A DNA stretch of 40,556 bases from an uncultured Eubacterium sp. (lineage in GTDB: Bacteria > Bacillota > Clostridia > Lachnospirales > Lachnospiraceae). This document shows, piece by piece, positions 23,352 through 31,700 of the stretch; within the stretch, counting starts at the first letter, position 1; every line of letters begins with the position of its first letter. Both the position numbers and the translations under genes were made by a program. The notes under the pieces were generated by a model. It had not been told where the DNA came from, searched no databases, and saw only the letters and a program-made list of their open reading frames with translations. Where the stretch lies: the NCBI GenBank assembly GCA_934351445.1, contig CAKRIZ010000017.1, forward strand, positions 1 through 40,556, given 5' to 3'.

Positions 23352-23858
23352 TTAACCTAACATCATAAGTCGCTGGAGCACCTGCTCCAGCTTCTTTTTA
23401 TCTCTCGTATAGATCAGCAGGCCATTATTTGTCTGTTGGATCGTGACGTATTTATCCCGCAGTGTATCCGATTGCGTAAAGCGGTAGGTGATGTATTCGC
23501 GGTAGGCAGGATCGAGAGACAGAAAGAGCGTCTCACACTCATCGAGAGAGGTGATCTGCATATGCGACTGCTCAAACAGCGTGTGCAGTTCACGGTCCTG
23601 GGCAACCTGTTCGGGTGTCCGGTCAATAATGAAGAATCCATCCTCATCTTTTGGCATGTTCATGGCCTTGACTGCCCGCTGTACCTGCTTGGTCAGGCTG
23701 TCAGAAGCGGGATAGAGTGCCTCAAAGTAGGTGATGAAATCGGTTGCCATGCGGAAGTGCTTATTTTTCCCATTTTGTAATATCTCAGTGATGAGAATAC
23801 GGCGGATGGTTTTTTCACATTCTGTGCGCGAGGGATTTTTCCTCAATGTGTGATCCAT
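23352..23858 (-). CDS. Hypothetical protein, possibly HTH-containing
   Basis: The 168-residue soluble protein starts at ATG 23858 with AGGAGG 6 nt upstream; the longer frame to 23924 has no such site. The basic N-terminal half (TIRRILITEILQNGKNKHF; SLTKQVQRAVKAMNMPKDEDGFFII) could form a winged helix followed by a small alpha/beta domain, a layout weakly reminiscent of ArgR, but no family can be named with confidence. It converges with the carboxypeptidase gene (16-bp gap). Function unknown. Confidence 0.55.
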   Translation of the reverse strand: MDHTLRKNPSRTECEKTIRRILITEILQNGKNKHFRMATDFITYFEALYPASDSLTKQVQRAVKAMNMPKDEDGFFIIDRTPEQVAQDRELHTLFEQSHMQITSLDECETLFLSLDPAYREYITYRFTQSDTLRDKYVTIQQTNNGLLIYTRDKKKLEQVLQRLMMLG

Positions 23859-24000
23859 AGGTTGCCTCCTATCTGTATCTGTTCTGTATTTTCCATATGG
23901 TGTGCGAATGTATGTTTGAGACAAAAATCAATGTCTTTTATTGATTATAGGACATATAAACGTGAAGTTCAAGTACAGATTTCGATAAAAAGAGACAATA

Positions 24001-24029
24001 TTGACAAATATCTGCGCAAAATTTATAAT
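24001..24029 (+). promoter_or_regulatory. Perfect consensus promoter of the AbiE-like pair
   Basis: TTGACA (24001-24006) and TATAAT (24024-24029) both match the sigma-A consensus at every base, with the ideal 17-nt spacer. The leader to 24114 is about 78 nt. Such a strong promoter suits a toxin-antitoxin operon under repression. Confidence 0.85.
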
Positions 24030-24113
24030 ATAAAAATAACCAATATAACATGTACTGAGCGGAAAAAATAGGCATTAAAGAACTCCACTCGTTGATGGGA
24101 GGATAGGCGGTAT

Positions 24114-24734
24114 ATGACACGAGAAGAGAAATGGAAGCAGGATGAAGCGGCGATTGAACAACTGGTGAGGGCACATGATGGTGTGGTAAAGACCGCTGAG
24201 CTATATACACTGGGGATCGATTATCGCAGGATCCAGCAGTTTGTGGACTGGGGAGTCCTGGAGCGGATCAAAAGCGGCTATTATACATTGCGGGAGCATG
24301 AACTGACCGAGGATGAGATGATTGTCCGATTGTTCGGGGAAGATGGTGTGCTGACTATGGAGAGCGCGTTATATGAATATGGATATCTTTCGGTCAAACC
24401 GGCGGAGTATCAGATTGCAATCGATAAAAATACATCGAAGTCCCGGTTTCATCTGAGCTATCCGTTTGTACATCCTTATTACAGTGAGCCGAAGGTGCTG
24501 GCACTGGGTATCACGGAGATGGCATTTGGTGGCAGTACGATGAAGATCTATAATAAGGAACGGCTGATGTGTGACTGTCTGAAGTATGAGGACCGTATGG
24601 AGCATGATGACGTGAAAAAGGCGCTGCTTGCTTACATCGCAGAGCCGCAGAAGGATATTTCGAGACTGCTGCAGTATGCCAGGGAGCGCAAAGTGTTGAA
24701 TAAAGTGCAGAATCGGATTGGAGCGTGGTTGTAA
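24114..24734 (+). CDS. abiEi: AbiEi-like antitoxin of a type IV toxin-antitoxin system
   Basis: The 206-residue protein has the N-terminal winged-helix of AbiEi antitoxins (LVRAHDGVVKTAELYTLGI; ILGV-like FVDWGVLERIKSGYYTL, about 18-62), then the AbiEi middle domain (LTMESALYEYGYLS; AIDKN; FHLSYPFVHPYY; YNKERLMCDCLKYEDRM). In known AbiE systems AbiEi represses its own promoter and opposes the nucleotidyltransferase toxin AbiEii without binding it. GGGAGG lies 11 nt before the ATG. The next gene begins at the first base after its stop, so the two are translationally coupled. Confidence 0.82.
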   Translation: MTREEKWKQDEAAIEQLVRAHDGVVKTAELYTLGIDYRRIQQFVDWGVLERIKSGYYTLREHELTEDEMIVRLFGEDGVLTMESALYEYGYLSVKPAEYQIAIDKNTSKSRFHLSYPFVHPYYSEPKVLALGITEMAFGGSTMKIYNKERLMCDCLKYEDRMEHDDVKKALLAYIAEPQKDISRLLQYARERKVLNKVQNRIGAWL

Positions 24735-25655
24735 TTGAGTCGTGCAAGGGGGACTACGGGAGCTGTGGTGAGAAGAAATCTGATAGGCATTGCTGCGATT
24801 CGTGAAAAAAGTGCAGAACTGGATCTGCCCATGGAGCGGCTGCTGGCAGTCTATATGATGGAACAGCTCGTTCTGTGTCTGTCGGTATCGGAGCGGGGTG
24901 AACGGCTGCTGCTTAAAAATCCGGGGGCGTTGAGCCTGAATGGACGCAGTGGCAGCTATCAGCTCCGGTATGTATATGTCTGTGCAGATACGGAACGGCT
25001 GACAAAGGCAGATTTTGCAGCTTTTCTAAAGAAATCGGTCAAGTGGGAGACACAGACGAATATTAACTGGAGCTGGCGTTCCCATATGGAGAATACAAGT
25101 CAGCGGCTTGAGGTTGAATTAAACGGGGAACTGGAGGGAGTCAGAATCCCGCTGTCCTTGGTGGTCGATGGAATACACAGGACCGATCTGACGCATGAGG
25201 CGGGCAGCTATGCCATGCGCCTGATTATGGAGACAAGTAAGGTACAGCAGGTTATGGTCTATCCGTTGGAAGAACAATTTCTGGATGATCTGGGAGAGGC
25301 ATTGGGGAGTCTGGAGCTGATCCGTGATATGGGTGTCTACGAGCGCCTCTATGATGCTCTCGGGCTGCTGGGTTTTGAGGGCAGGCAGTTCCAGAAGAAA
25401 CTGGATCAGTATTGCGGGGAGCGGCAGATCTCACTGGATGCGACACGGTATGCACAGATGGAGCATTACCTGAACTATCCATACATGAATAAGAAGTGGC
25501 AGGCTTACCGGAAACGGTGCCGCAGACAGCTGCCGGACTGGGAGACCGTCTATAGCCGCTTTTGGCAGTTCCTGCAGCCGTTGTGGAGTGCCCGATTGCA
25601 GGATATGATCTATCTGGGCAGTTGGATACCCGAACTGGGGAGGTATTTAGATTAA
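24735..25655 (+). CDS. abiEii: Divergent AbiEii-like nucleotidyltransferase-fold protein
   Basis: The product is 306 residues from TTG at 24735, or 295 from GTG at 24768, which has a better ribosome binding site (GGGAG, 5 nt away). Position after an AbiEi gene and the layout fit AbiEii/DUF1814: N-terminal helices (MERLLAVYMMEQLVLCLSVSERG), then LLLKNPGALSL where the family has an LKGG-type stretch, then a late VYPLEEQFLDDLGEAL and RLYDALGLL. The acidic motif that holds metal and NTP (R-x-T-x-D-x-D type) is not visible after the glycine stretch. It may be an inactive or highly diverged toxin. It overlaps the next gene by one base (TAATG). Confidence 0.6.
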   Translation: MSRARGTTGAVVRRNLIGIAAIREKSAELDLPMERLLAVYMMEQLVLCLSVSERGERLLLKNPGALSLNGRSGSYQLRYVYVCADTERLTKADFAAFLKKSVKWETQTNINWSWRSHMENTSQRLEVELNGELEGVRIPLSLVVDGIHRTDLTHEAGSYAMRLIMETSKVQQVMVYPLEEQFLDDLGEALGSLELIRDMGVYERLYDALGLLGFEGRQFQKKLDQYCGERQISLDATRYAQMEHYLNYPYMNKKWQAYRKRCRRQLPDWETVYSRFWQFLQPLWSARLQDMIYLGSWIPELGRYLD

Positions 25656-27070
25656 TGTTATTGGAACAATTACAGGCATACGGACAGACGGATGTTTATC
25701 CGTTTCATATGCCGGGACATAAGAGAATGCTTCATTTGCCGACGGATGCATATCATCTGGATATTACAGAAATCGAAGGATTTGACAATCTGCATCATGC
25801 GCAAGGGATTCTAAAAGAAGAACAGCAAAAGTATGCGGATTTTGTCGGTGTCAGGCGCACCTTTTTCCTCGTAAACGGAAGCAGCTGTGGGATACTGGCA
25901 GCGATCTCGGCGGCAGTGCCGGGAGGCGGAAGACTGCTGCTGGCGCGCAATTCCCATAAAGCAGCCTATCATGCACTGGAGCTGCGTGGGCTAGAGGCAT
26001 ATTATTGTTATCCCCAGATCAGCGATTATGATATACAGGGCGCGATTCGCCCGGAGGCGATCGCAGATGCACTGGAGCAGGACCGGTCGGTGCAGGCTGT
26101 GTATATCACGAGTCCGACCTACGATGGAGTGGTATCGGATGTTTTGCGCATTGCGGATATTGTACACAGGTATGGGCTGCCATTGATTGTAGATGAGGCG
26201 CACGGAGCCCATTTTGGGCTGCATGGGAGCTGTCCGCGTTCTGCGGCCACCTGTGGGGCTGATGTTGTGATACAAAGTGTGCATAAGACACTGCCTGCAT
26301 TTACGCAGAGTGCCGTATTGCATGTGTGTACGGATCGGATTGCAGAGGATGCAGTGGAACGTTTTCTGGATATCTATGAGAGCAGCTCTCCGTCGTATCT
26401 GCTGATGGCTGGTATGAGCCGGCTCATACCTTTTTTACAGGAGAACGGCGCGCGCCTGTTTACGGCACTGGATGACAATCTGAGCTGGTTTTATGAGAAA
26501 AGCCGTCAGCTGCGATGTCTGCATGTGATACAGGAGACGGATTTTGACCGGGAGTGCGCGTATACACGCGACCGTTCGAAGATCCTGATCAGTACGGGAG
26601 ATTGTAATATGGATGGCAGACAGCTCTATGACATGCTGCTGTCACGCTATCATCTGCAGATGGAGATGTGTTCGGGTGAATATGTGACTGCGCTCTGTTC
26701 TCTGATGGATAGCAGGGAGGGTTTTGAACGCTTATGGGCGGCTTTGGAGGAGATCGATGCGCAGCTTGAGCCATTTGGACAGGCACAGTGCGGTTTTGTG
26801 GCACGTATATACAGGGAGAGGGAGCAGGCATGCCAGATAGCGGCAGCGATAGATGCCATGCAGTCGCGCCGCGAGGCGGTGAGCTGGCAGGAGGCAGCCG
26901 GACGGGTCAGTGGGGAATATGTCTATCTGTATCCGCCGGGGATACCGATGCTCGTTCCCGGTGAGCGGATCGATGCAGCGCTTGTAGCAGATATTCACGA
27001 GCTGAAGGCACGTGGGCTGGATCTCGAGGGCATGCGGGATAAAGCTGCAGCACATATAGAGGTATTATAA
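25655..27070 (+). CDS. Orn/Lys/Arg decarboxylase family protein (YaaO-like)
   Basis: The 471-residue PLP enzyme has aminotransferase fold III. The N terminus has FHMPGHKRM (about 18-26), typical of the family. The cofactor sites are VDEAHGAHFG (Asp and His) and the Schiff-base Lys of SVHKTLPAFTQ near residue 210. The C-terminal domain is short, as in B. subtilis SpeA/YaaO rather than in the long inducible E. coli enzymes. The substrate (Arg, Lys or Orn) cannot be read off. The start was set at ATG 25655, overlapping the abiEii stop; the longer frame starting at 25562 lies inside abiEii. It heads the same conserved neighbourhood as yaaO in Bacillus. Confidence 0.9.
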   Translation: MLLEQLQAYGQTDVYPFHMPGHKRMLHLPTDAYHLDITEIEGFDNLHHAQGILKEEQQKYADFVGVRRTFFLVNGSSCGILAAISAAVPGGGRLLLARNSHKAAYHALELRGLEAYYCYPQISDYDIQGAIRPEAIADALEQDRSVQAVYITSPTYDGVVSDVLRIADIVHRYGLPLIVDEAHGAHFGLHGSCPRSAATCGADVVIQSVHKTLPAFTQSAVLHVCTDRIAEDAVERFLDIYESSSPSYLLMAGMSRLIPFLQENGARLFTALDDNLSWFYEKSRQLRCLHVIQETDFDRECAYTRDRSKILISTGDCNMDGRQLYDMLLSRYHLQMEMCSGEYVTALCSLMDSREGFERLWAALEEIDAQLEPFGQAQCGFVARIYREREQACQIAAAIDAMQSRREAVSWQEAAGRVSGEYVYLYPPGIPMLVPGERIDAALVADIHELKARGLDLEGMRDKAAAHIEVL

Positions 27071-27111
27071 AAAGGTGTAGGGCTGGAACGGAGTGAACAG
27101 TGACATATTAA

Positions 27112-27140
27112 TTGCAATGAAGAAAAGATTAGGGTATACT
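27112..27140 (+). promoter_or_regulatory. Promoter of the gmk-yaaR-holB-ricT cluster, split from it by an insertion
   Basis: TTGCAA (27112-27117) and TATACT (27135-27140) have a 17-nt spacer. The expected start point, about base 27147, is exactly where the 552-bp element begins; the gene it should drive starts at 27732. The duplicated target includes the last five bases of the -10 box. Confidence 0.65.
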
Positions 27141-27146
27141 GAATAA

Positions 27147-27698
27147 TAGGTGTTTGCGAAACTATTTTTATGATCCGGGTTATCTGGCTGTGGGCACGGT
27201 AGTATTCTGATCAAGCTGCTCCGGTTGCCCGGCGGTGTCTCGCTGTCTCTTCAGCCTTGGCTCGATGTGTCTTTCGCTCTGCTCACACACATAGCCTGCG
27301 GCTTTCAGTTATGACATGAAGTTCGTTTACGAATCGCTCGCACTTCGCCGGACAAAAGTCGCAGTTGACAGAAACCACCGCGCTCACAGCCGTTAACCCT
27401 GCGGTAGATACTGTTTGCGAAACATTTTAGTAGGTGAACGGAACATGCAAGCACTATCAACTCAGATGCAGAAGTAGCAGCGCGAGCAAAGGCGTGTCTG
27501 ATTTTGCTGCCTTTGCACGATGGAGAGGAGACTTGTAACTCGTGGAAGCCTCTGCTGAACACGAGTTAGGTTTTTCCAAGGCTCATCGGAATGGTCCGTG
27601 CAACGAAAGCAAAACAGACATGCTTGCGGGAGCTGCGGACTCTTGATCATGTGCTTGCATGCCCCAAAACCTGACAAAAATAGTTTCGCAAACGCCTA
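27147..27698 (+). mobile_element. 552-bp non-coding insertion element (MITE-like, structured)
   Basis: The 23-bp terminal inverted repeats start TAGGTGTTTGCGAAAC at 27147 and end GTTTCGCAAACGCCTA at 27698, with one mismatch. The 11-bp target ATACTGAATAA is duplicated exactly on both sides (27136-27146, 27699-27709). An internal copy of the end, TGTTTGCGAAACATTTT, lies at 27412. No reading frame has coding support. The right half folds: CATGCAAGCAC (27444-27454) pairs with GTGCTTGCATG (27651-27661), enclosing hairpins at 27486-27516 and 27536-27568. IS4-type elements make duplications of 10-13 bp, so it may be mobilised by such a transposase (inference). Confidence 0.8.
27536..27575 (+). terminator. 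Terminator-like hairpin inside the insertion element
   Basis: TAACTCGTG (27536-27544) pairs with CACGAGTTA (27560-27568), followed by GGTTTTTCC. The 15-nt loop is long. If active, it would cut off transcription from 27112 before gmk. Confidence 0.45.
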
Positions 27699-27731
27699 AT
27701 ACTGAATAAGGCAGAAAGGATCAGTCGGATA

Positions 27732-28331
27732 ATGGGATATATATTTTGTCTTATGGGAAAGAGCTCTTCCGGAAAAGATACGATCTATCAGAAGCTATTA
27801 CAGCAGAAGGATCTGGGGCTGCAGCGTCTGGTGACAGGCACGACACGCCCGATTCGCGAGGGCGAGCAGAACGGAGAGAACTATTATTTTTATACCGATC
27901 AGCAGTTTGAGCAGCTATGTGCTGATGGTAAGATCATAGAGAGCCGTTCTTATCATACCATACATGGAATCTGGCATTATTTTACAGTGGCAGATGGGCA
28001 GCTTGATCCCGCGGATGGAGATTACCTGACGATCAACACGCTGGAAGCATATCTGAAGCTCAGGGACTATTTCGGAGCAGAGCGGCTGATACCGTTGTAT
28101 CTGGAAGTCGATGACGGCCTGCGGCTGCAGAGGGCATTAGACCGTGAACGCAGACAGCCGGAGCCAAAATATAAGGAGATGTGCCGACGTTTTCTGGCAG
28201 ATGAGGAGGATTTTTCCGAGGAGAACTTAAAACGCGCACAGATACAGCCGATATTTGAAAATAGAGTATTAGAAGATACATTGAAGCAGCTAGGCGCATA
28301 TATCAGAAGTATGAAAAACGGATTAGATTAA
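27732..28331 (+). CDS. gmk: Guanylate kinase family protein
   Basis: The 199-residue P-loop kinase has Walker A GKSSSGKDT (9-17) and a GMP-binding region VTGTTRPIREGEQNGENYYF (about 35-54), matching the TTR-P-R-GE-G-x-Y-F pattern of guanylate kinase. Canonical enzymes have GPSGAGKG/ST, so the loop is atypical (GKSSSGKDT), and the lid residues SRSYHTIHGIWHYF replace the usual Y-G-T-x-Y. It may be the main enzyme converting GMP to GDP or a specialised paralogue. In Bacillus this slot between yaaO and yaaR is held by thymidylate kinase. AAAGGA lies 11 nt before the ATG. Confidence 0.82.
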   Translation: MGYIFCLMGKSSSGKDTIYQKLLQQKDLGLQRLVTGTTRPIREGEQNGENYYFYTDQQFEQLCADGKIIESRSYHTIHGIWHYFTVADGQLDPADGDYLTINTLEAYLKLRDYFGAERLIPLYLEVDDGLRLQRALDRERRQPEPKYKEMCRRFLADEEDFSEENLKRAQIQPIFENRVLEDTLKQLGAYIRSMKNGLD

Positions 28332-28334
28332 AAG

Positions 28335-28778
28335 ATGGATAATTTCAGGGTAAATCAGACGACACCCTTGTCGTCCGTGAATCAGGCAAATCAGACACAG
28401 GCAGCCGATGACAGCTTTCGTTTTACATTGACCAGCGCGATCGAGGATGCGGATCTACAGGCAAAGGTCGAGCGTATGTTAAAGGATATCAATGTGCAGG
28501 GCAAATTGATCGCAAGACATATGGATATTCGTGAGATGAAGCGTTATCGTGGACTGATCAAGGATTTTTTGAACGAGATTGTCAACCGTTCACATAAGTT
28601 TTCGAGAGAGAATTTTCTCGATCACAGAGGCAGACACCGTGTATACGGTATTATCCGCCTGATCGATCAGAATCTGGACGAACTGGCACAGGATCTGGTC
28701 GAAGATGAGAAGAATCAGATTGATATTCTCAGCAGAATCGGAGAGATCGAAGGTCTGCTGTTGGATATCTTAACCTAA
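28335..28778 (+). CDS. yaaR: YaaR family protein (DUF327)
   Basis: The 147-residue, mainly helical protein begins 3 bp after the gmk stop. The C-terminal part (VQGKLIARHMDIREMKRYRGLIKDFLNEIV, about 50-80; RVYGIIRLIDQNLDELAQDLV, about 107-127) matches DUF327/YaaR, which in Bacillus precedes holB as here. The N-terminal 30 residues are Gln/Asn/Thr-rich and likely disordered. There is no strong ribosome binding site, so it probably depends on coupling to gmk. The molecular role of YaaR is not established. Confidence 0.83.
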   Translation: MDNFRVNQTTPLSSVNQANQTQAADDSFRFTLTSAIEDADLQAKVERMLKDINVQGKLIARHMDIREMKRYRGLIKDFLNEIVNRSHKFSRENFLDHRGRHRVYGIIRLIDQNLDELAQDLVEDEKNQIDILSRIGEIEGLLLDILT

Positions 28779-28788
28779 GGAGGCACTT

Positions 28789-29778
28789 ATGGCAGCTTTT
28801 TCGGACATATTGGGAAATGAACAGGTGATCGGGCATCTGCAGAATGCGATACGGATGGACAAGGTGAGTCATGCGTATATTCTGAATGCACCGCAGTCAG
28901 CGGGCAAGATGATGATCGCGGAGGCATTTGCGAGTGCACTGCAGTGCGAGAAAAAAGGTGTAGAGCCGTGTGGCGAATGTCATTCCTGCAAGCAGGCAGC
29001 TTCACATAACCAGCCGGATATCATCTATGTACAGCATGAAAAGCCAAATACGATCGGCGTGGACGATATCCGCACACAGATCAATCAGGATATTGCGGTG
29101 AAGCCGTATAGCAGTCCCTACAAGATATATATTGTGGATGAAGCCGAGAAAATGAATGTACAGGCACAGAATGCACTGTTAAAGACGATCGAGGAGCCGC
29201 CTTCATATGGAGTGATTCTGCTGTTGACGACAAATGCAGATACATTTTTGCCGACGATCCTCTCGCGGTGCATACGTCTGGACTTAAAGCCAGTTCCGGG
29301 TGAGCAGTTGAAGGATTATCTGATGAAATCATGCGGTGTCGTGGACTATCAGGCAGATGTATGTGTGGCATTCTCGCAGGGCGTTGTTGGAAAAGCGATC
29401 GCGCTGGCATCGTCTGCTGATTTTAATGAGATCAAGGATGCAGCCCTGCAGCTAGTCAGGCGGATCAAGGATATTGAGTTGTCAGAAATGATCGGTGCCG
29501 TGAAGCAGGTCAGTGAATACAAGCTGGAGATCAACGATTTCTTTGATATACTGATGATCTGGTATCGAGATGTATTGTTATATAAAGCAACGGCAGATGT
29601 CAATGGCCTGATCTTCAAAGATGAAGTGTATGAGGTCAAGAAGCAGGCCAATACGTCGTCTTATCATGGGATCGAGTGCAAGCTAAATGCATTGGACAAG
29701 GCCAAGGCACGTTTGAATGCAAATGTGAACTTCGATCTGGTGATTGAGCTGCTGCTCTTGACATTAAAGGAGAATTAA
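28789..29778 (+). CDS. holB: DNA polymerase III delta' subunit
   Basis: The 329-residue AAA+ clamp-loader subunit opens with the usual delta' start (FSDILGNEQVIGHLQNAI) and has a degenerate P-loop (NAPQSAGKMMIA), a zinc-binding cysteine cluster (CEKKGVEPCGECHSC, about 46-60), a Walker B-like IYIVDEAEKMNVQAQNALLKTIEEPP, and the sensor-1 SRC region (TILSRCIRLDL). With tau and delta it loads the sliding clamp. AGGAGG lies 6 nt before the ATG. It sits between yaaR and ricT exactly as in Bacillus. Confidence 0.94.
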   Translation: MAAFSDILGNEQVIGHLQNAIRMDKVSHAYILNAPQSAGKMMIAEAFASALQCEKKGVEPCGECHSCKQAASHNQPDIIYVQHEKPNTIGVDDIRTQINQDIAVKPYSSPYKIYIVDEAEKMNVQAQNALLKTIEEPPSYGVILLLTTNADTFLPTILSRCIRLDLKPVPGEQLKDYLMKSCGVVDYQADVCVAFSQGVVGKAIALASSADFNEIKDAALQLVRRIKDIELSEMIGAVKQVSEYKLEINDFFDILMIWYRDVLLYKATADVNGLIFKDEVYEVKKQANTSSYHGIECKLNALDKAKARLNANVNFDLVIELLLLTLKEN

Positions 29779-29779
29779 C

Positions 29780-30964
29780 ATGATAAAAGTAGTAGGAATT
29801 CGTTTCCGCAATGCCGGAAAAATATATTATTTCGATCCGAAAGATCTCGATATGCATATGGGTGACCATGCGATCGTCGAGACAGCCCGGGGCATCGAAT
29901 ATGGAACTGTGCTCATCGCGCCGCGTGAGGTGGAGGATGATGCGGTTGTACAGCCGTTGAAACCGGTCATCCGAGTCGCTACTGAGGAGGATGACAAGAC
30001 GGTAGAACACAACAAAGAGCGCGAAAAGAGCGCATACAAGACCTGTCAGGAAAAGATCGCCAAGCATGGGCTAAACATGAAGCTCGTGCAGGCAGAATAT
30101 ACATTTGACAGTAACAAGCTATTGTTTTATTTTACAGCAGACGGCAGAATTGATTTCAGAGAGCTCGTCAAGGATCTCGCGGGTGTATTCCGTACACGTA
30201 TCGAGCTGCGTCAGATCGGTGTCAGGGATGAGACAAAGATGCTCGGTGGAATCGGCATCTGTGGGCGTGAGCTGTGCTGCTGCTCGTATCTGTCTGATTT
30301 CGTGCCGGTATCCATCAAGATGGCAAAGGAACAGAATCTGTCACTCAACCCGACAAAGATCTCCGGTGTGTGCGGAAGGCTGATGTGCTGTCTGAAAAAC
30401 GAGCAAGAGACTTACGAATATCTGAACAGCCGGCTTCCGGGTATCGGCGATCCCGTGACTGCAGTAGATGGTGCTGTCGGAGAGGTACAGAGTGTCAATG
30501 TGCTCCGCCAGAAGGTAAAGGTACTCGTTGAGGTAGATGATGAGAAGGAACTGCGTGAATATGATGTGGAAGAACTGAAGTTCCGTCCGCGTAAGAAAAA
30601 TACGAAGGTTTCTTCACAGGAGTTAAAGGAGCTGTCTTCTCTTGAAGATGAGAATCCGGAGACAACCGAACGCAGGCCTGAGGGCAGGGAGCGCGAAAAA
30701 CGTGAGGGAAGAGAGCAAAAACCCTATCGTGACAACCGAGACCGAAATGATCGTAATGACCGTAATAATCAAAACGATAAAGGTGATAAAAGCGATAAAA
30801 GTGACCGGAATGACCGCAATAAAACCGGCGAGCAGAGTCAACAGCGGAATCATTACCGCAAGAACCGTAACAATCAAAAAGATCGTGGAAATGGAAAGGA
30901 TCGCGTAGACCGTGGGGACAGAGCAAATCGTGGAGGAGAAAAACCCTCCCAGGAGGACAAATAA
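29780..30964 (+). CDS. ricT: RicT/YaaT-type PSP1 domain protein with long disordered tail
   Basis: In the 394-residue protein, residues 1-270 form the PSP1-domain protein RicT. Conserved Cys clusters GICGRELCCCSYLSDF and SGVCGRLMCCLKNE (about 155-210) are those that in B. subtilis help bind [4Fe-4S] in the RicA-RicF-RicT complex, which adjusts RNase Y mRNA processing. Residues about 285-394 are a low-complexity tail of Arg, Asp, Asn, Lys and Gly (RDNRDRNDRNDRNNQND and similar), absent from the roughly 275-residue Bacillus protein and resembling RNA-binding disordered tails. AAAGGAG precedes the ATG. The stop lies inside the next gene's frame. Confidence 0.9.
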   Translation: MIKVVGIRFRNAGKIYYFDPKDLDMHMGDHAIVETARGIEYGTVLIAPREVEDDAVVQPLKPVIRVATEEDDKTVEHNKEREKSAYKTCQEKIAKHGLNMKLVQAEYTFDSNKLLFYFTADGRIDFRELVKDLAGVFRTRIELRQIGVRDETKMLGGIGICGRELCCCSYLSDFVPVSIKMAKEQNLSLNPTKISGVCGRLMCCLKNEQETYEYLNSRLPGIGDPVTAVDGAVGEVQSVNVLRQKVKVLVEVDDEKELREYDVEELKFRPRKKNTKVSSQELKELSSLEDENPETTERRPEGREREKREGREQKPYRDNRDRNDRNDRNNQNDKGDKSDKSDRNDRNKTGEQSQQRNHYRKNRNNQKDRGNGKDRVDRGDRANRGGEKPSQEDK

Positions 30965-31700
30965 TACGGATCTGCTAAAACCGGGCGAACGGCTGGATGA
31001 CCTCGAACGAAATGGGTACCATATCATTCAGGATCCAAAACGCTTCTGTTTCGGTATGGATGCGGTGCTGCTATCCGGTGTTGCACAGGTGAAGCCGGGT
31101 GAGCGGGTGCTCGACCTTGGAACAGGAACAGGTATTATCCCGATCCTGCTGGAGGCAAAGACGGACGGATCGCATTTTACCGGGCTGGAGTTGCAGGCAG
31201 AGAGTGCTGACATGGCACGGCGCAGCGTAGCTTATAATCGTCTGGAAGAAAAGATCGACATTGTGACCGGTGATATCAAGGATGCTTCGACATTGTTTGG
31301 AGCATCTTCTTTTGATGTGATCACGACGAATCCACCGTATATGATCGGCCAGCACGGTCTGCAGAATGCGAATGAGGCGAAAACGATCGCTAGACATGAG
31401 ATCTGCTGCACGCTCGAGGACGTCGTCGCCCAGAGTGCGAAGCTGTTAAGGCCGAGAGGCCGACTGTATATGGTACATCGTCCGTTTCGTCTTGTCGAGA
31501 TCTGCTGTCTCATGCATCAGTATGGCATCGAACCAAAGCGGATGCGGTTTGTCCATCCTTTTGCGGATAAGGAACCCAATATGGTGCTCATCGAGGGGCT
31601 GCGCGGTGGCAATGCCAGACTGACCGTGGAGAAGCCACTCATTATTTTTGAAAGACCTGAAGTCTACACGAAGGAGATCACAGACGTCTATGGATACTAG
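30912..31700 (+). CDS. trmN6: tRNA1(Val) A37 N6-methyltransferase family protein (YabB-like)
   Basis: The 262-residue SAM-dependent methyltransferase has motif I VLDLGTGTGIIPILLE (about 66-81) and the catalytic NPPY (TTNPPYMIG, about 138), which marks N6-adenine methylation. The early segment GYHIIQDPKRFCFGMDAVLLS is typical of the TrmN6/YabB family. The start is uncertain: GTG at 30912 has AAAGGA 11 nt upstream but overlaps ricT by 53 bp, while the strong AGGAGG at 30951 has no ATG or GTG after it. It lies between ricT and rsmI as yabB does in Bacillus. The exact tRNA target is not shown by sequence. Confidence 0.88.
   Translation: MGTEQIVEEKNPPRRTNNTDLLKPGERLDDLERNGYHIIQDPKRFCFGMDAVLLSGVAQVKPGERVLDLGTGTGIIPILLEAKTDGSHFTGLELQAESADMARRSVAYNRLEEKIDIVTGDIKDASTLFGASSFDVITTNPPYMIGQHGLQNANEAKTIARHEICCTLEDVVAQSAKLLRPRGRLYMVHRPFRLVEICCLMHQYGIEPKRMRFVHPFADKEPNMVLIEGLRGGNARLTVEKPLIIFERPEVYTKEITDVYGY

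Noticed and set aside
27305..27677. Two minus-strand frames (85 and 71 residues) inside the 552-bp element
   Set aside because: No ribosome binding sites or known motifs; the region shows strong RNA-type pairing instead.
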